From Comamonas sp. (GTDB lineage: Bacteria; Pseudomonadota; Gammaproteobacteria; Burkholderiales; Burkholderiaceae_C), in the NCBI GenBank assembly GCA_018384835.1, contig JAHAYB010000214.1, positions 1-6,622 on the forward strand: a stretch of 6,622 nt of DNA, in the 5' to 3' direction. Both the position numbers and the translations under genes were made by a program. Within the stretch, counting starts at the first letter, position 1, and each line of letters opens with the position of its first letter. The notes beneath the pieces were generated by a model. That model ran no database searches, had not been told where the DNA came from, and worked only from the letters and a program-made list of their open reading frames with translations. This document shows positions 5,515 to 6,622 of the stretch, in pieces.

Positions 5515-5592
5515 CAACTTAAATTTGGGCAGAATTCACCATTTCTGCCGTAAAATTAAACTTGGCAGAAATACACGGAGGTTGGCAGAAAT
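5509..5592. promoter_or_regulatory. Inverted iteron copies over the rep leader: likely autoregulatory operator
   Basis: TCTGCCCAA (5509-5517) and TTGGGCAGA (5525-5533) form a perfect 9-bp dyad. ATTTCTGCC (5541-5549) and GGCAGAAAT (5564-5572) form another. A further GGCAGAAAT at 5584-5592 runs into the start codon, 20 bp after the previous copy. A possible -10, TAAAAT, sits at 5551-5556 between them, with no clean -35. In Rep_3 plasmids inverted iteron halves bind Rep dimers that repress rep, so feedback control is expected. Confidence 0.7.
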
Positions 5593-6565
5593 GGGACAAG
5601 TTACATGCAGAAAAAGTGATTCCTACATGCAGGAAGACGCGAATCGTCCGGCGGGTGAGCGTTGGGTGAGCATGAACAATGCGCTGACGCGAGCTGGACA
5701 CGGCCTGTCGCTAGCAGAAAAGCGCGTTGTCATGATCGCTGTCTCAAAGCTGGACAGCATGAAAATCATGCAGCCCGGCGAAATGCTGCCTTCTGTGCGT
5801 ATCACCGCGCTTGAGTACGCCGAGACTTACAAGGTTGACCCGAATACGGCTTACGAAGCGCTGCAAGGTGCTGCCAAAAATTTGTTTGATCGCAAGCTGA
5901 CTTTTTTTGAGGCTGCCAACCGACGTGCTGGCAAACCGCTCAAGCTAACTCGCAACGATATGCGGTGGGTGGGTCGCTGTCAGTACCACGAGGGCGAGGG
6001 GTGGGTGCAATTGGCTTGGTGGCCCGATCTGTTGCCATCGCTTGTCGGCCTGCGCAAGCAGTTCACGACGTACCAGCTACAGCAAGCCACCGCCCTGCGC
6101 TCGATGTATTCGTGGCGCTTGCTTGAACTTCTTATGCGATTTAAATCCACAGGCAAAGCCGAATACACGATCGAGGATTTTGCAACTTCGATGGACGCAA
6201 CTGAAAAGCAGCGGGCTGACTTTGCTGCAATTCGTCGAAAAATTATTGAGCCTGCGGTGAAAGAGCTTGTCGAAAAGCAGGGCTGGGAAATTCAGTGGCG
6301 GGCGGTCAAAGCCGGACGCAAAGTCAAAAGCCTGCGCTTCGATTTTTTGCCTGCGGGGCTGTCTGCGAGCCTGCTGGCCGGAGCGGCAATAGAACAAAAG
6401 AAGCGGGCCGAAAGCGTTGCGCCAGTTGAAGTTCTTGCACCCAGCTCACCGACTGGCGAAGACATCAACAGCGATTCTTCAAACACCTGTCCAGCGTGCG
6501 GGAGCGCGCAACGGCTTGAGGGATTTGCAGTCTGCAAAACATGCGCTGAAGAGCTGTCGGATTGA
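5591..6565 (+). CDS. Replication initiator protein, Rep_3 family, with C-terminal zinc-ribbon-like tail
   Basis: This is a 324-residue initiator when started at ATG 5591, which has GGAGG 9 nt upstream (5577-5581). The frame can be extended to TTG 5525, but that codon lies inside an inverted repeat without a ribosome site, so I reject it. ATG 5627 is an alternative. The start of the domain, VSMNNALTRAGHGLSLAEKR (residues about 27-46), is characteristic of Rep_3 initiators. TALEYAETYKVDPNTAYEAL fits the first winged helix, and TTYQLQQATALRSMYSWRLLELL followed by YTIEDFATSMDA fits the second. Rep would bind the adjacent iterons, open the T-rich stretch with DnaA and recruit the helicase. The tail carries C300-x2-C303-x11-C315-x2-C318, a zinc-ribbon spacing not usual for this family. 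The symbol (repA or repB) cannot be chosen by eye. Confidence 0.93.
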   Translation: MGQVTCRKSDSYMQEDANRPAGERWVSMNNALTRAGHGLSLAEKRVVMIAVSKLDSMKIMQPGEMLPSVRITALEYAETYKVDPNTAYEALQGAAKNLFDRKLTFFEAANRRAGKPLKLTRNDMRWVGRCQYHEGEGWVQLAWWPDLLPSLVGLRKQFTTYQLQQATALRSMYSWRLLELLMRFKSTGKAEYTIEDFATSMDATEKQRADFAAIRRKIIEPAVKELVEKQGWEIQWRAVKAGRKVKSLRFDFLPAGLSASLLAGAAIEQKKRAESVAPVEVLAPSSPTGEDINSDSSNTCPACGSAQRLEGFAVCKTCAEELSD

Positions 6566-6587
6566 GCACACTAGCGTCCCACTCCTT

Positions 6588-6613
6588 CGACCCCCTCCTC
6601 AATTCAGGGGTCG
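6588..6613 (+). terminator. Inverted repeat after rep, possible terminator
   Basis: CGACCCC (6588-6594) pairs with GGGGTCG (6607-6613) across a 12-nt loop, 23 bases after the rep stop. No T tract follows before the window ends, so termination would need Rho or more downstream sequence. It may simply mark the end of the rep transcript. Confidence 0.4.
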
Positions 6614-6622
6614 CAGATGGAT

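Larger units (their letters stand above)
5300..5592. other. Iteron-type replication origin (oriV)
   Basis: The parts of a Rep_3 origin are all present. There are two DnaA-box-like sites: TTGTCCACA at 5304-5312 and CTATCCACA at 5499-5507, each 8 of 9 to TTATCCACA. A strongly T-rich stretch (5313-5373) is suitable for melting. A GCGCGCGCGCG run lies at 5374-5384. Repeats with a GGCAGA core fill 5440-5592. The initiator gene begins directly afterwards. Origin activity is inferred from this layout. Confidence 0.8.

Noticed and set aside
5362..5553. A 63-codon plus-strand frame across the origin
   Set aside because: It runs through the iterons, and its repeated FFR-like residues are just translated repeat units.
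5525..5590. TTG start extending Rep by 22 residues
   Set aside because: The TTG lies inside a Rep-site inverted repeat with no Shine-Dalgarno. ATG 5591 has GGAGG at good spacing and leaves the usual Rep_3 N-terminus.

Overview
The window looks like the backbone of a small mobilizable plasmid, or plasmid-derived element, from a Gram-negative bacterium. A betaproteobacterium is the best guess. This rests on the gene set: a Rep_3-type initiator beside an iteron origin, a KfrA coiled-coil protein, and an IncP-style TraJ/TraI relaxosome module. No sequence search was possible, so the host is an inference. No resistance, metabolic or transposase gene is visible.

Layout, left to right. Positions 1-1767 (minus strand) hold the first 589 codons of a MOBP-class TraI/MobA relaxase that runs off the left edge. 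Positions 1764-2078 (minus) hold a TraJ/MobC-like ribbon-helix-helix protein, coupled to the relaxase by an ATGA overlap. Positions 2079-2513 carry no gene but contain three nested inverted repeats, a direct repeat and an AT-rich stretch. This is the candidate oriT and divergent promoter region. Positions 2514-3203 (plus) hold a TraK-like candidate oriT-binding protein, so the traK<>oriT<>traJ-traI geometry of RP4 is reproduced. Positions 3204-3881 look empty of long ORFs. On the minus strand, however, they hold two decayed reading frames: a small lipoprotein with a clear lipobox, then a peptidoglycan-binding-domain protein. Both are spread over several frames. Positions 3882-4838 (minus) hold kfrA, with a perfect palindromic operator just upstream of its ribosome binding site. 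Positions 4839-5590 hold a minus-strand terminator with no gene feeding it, several hairpins, DnaA-box-like sites, a T-rich tract and an iteron array (oriV). Positions 5591-6565 (plus) hold the replication initiator, which carries an unusual C-terminal four-cysteine zinc-ribbon-like tail.

How it fits together. Rep would bind the GGCAGA-core repeats to start replication, and the inverted copies over its own leader to limit its synthesis. KfrA probably helps stable maintenance and controls itself. TraJ-like and TraK-like proteins would bind the oriT region so that the relaxase can nick it, allowing mobilization by a helper conjugation system. The lipoprotein/peptidoglycan-binding remnant, downstream of kfrA in the same direction, suggests an accessory envelope function that is being lost. 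The most unexpected content is that decayed pair, the orphan terminator with its upstream hairpins, and the Rep zinc-ribbon tail.
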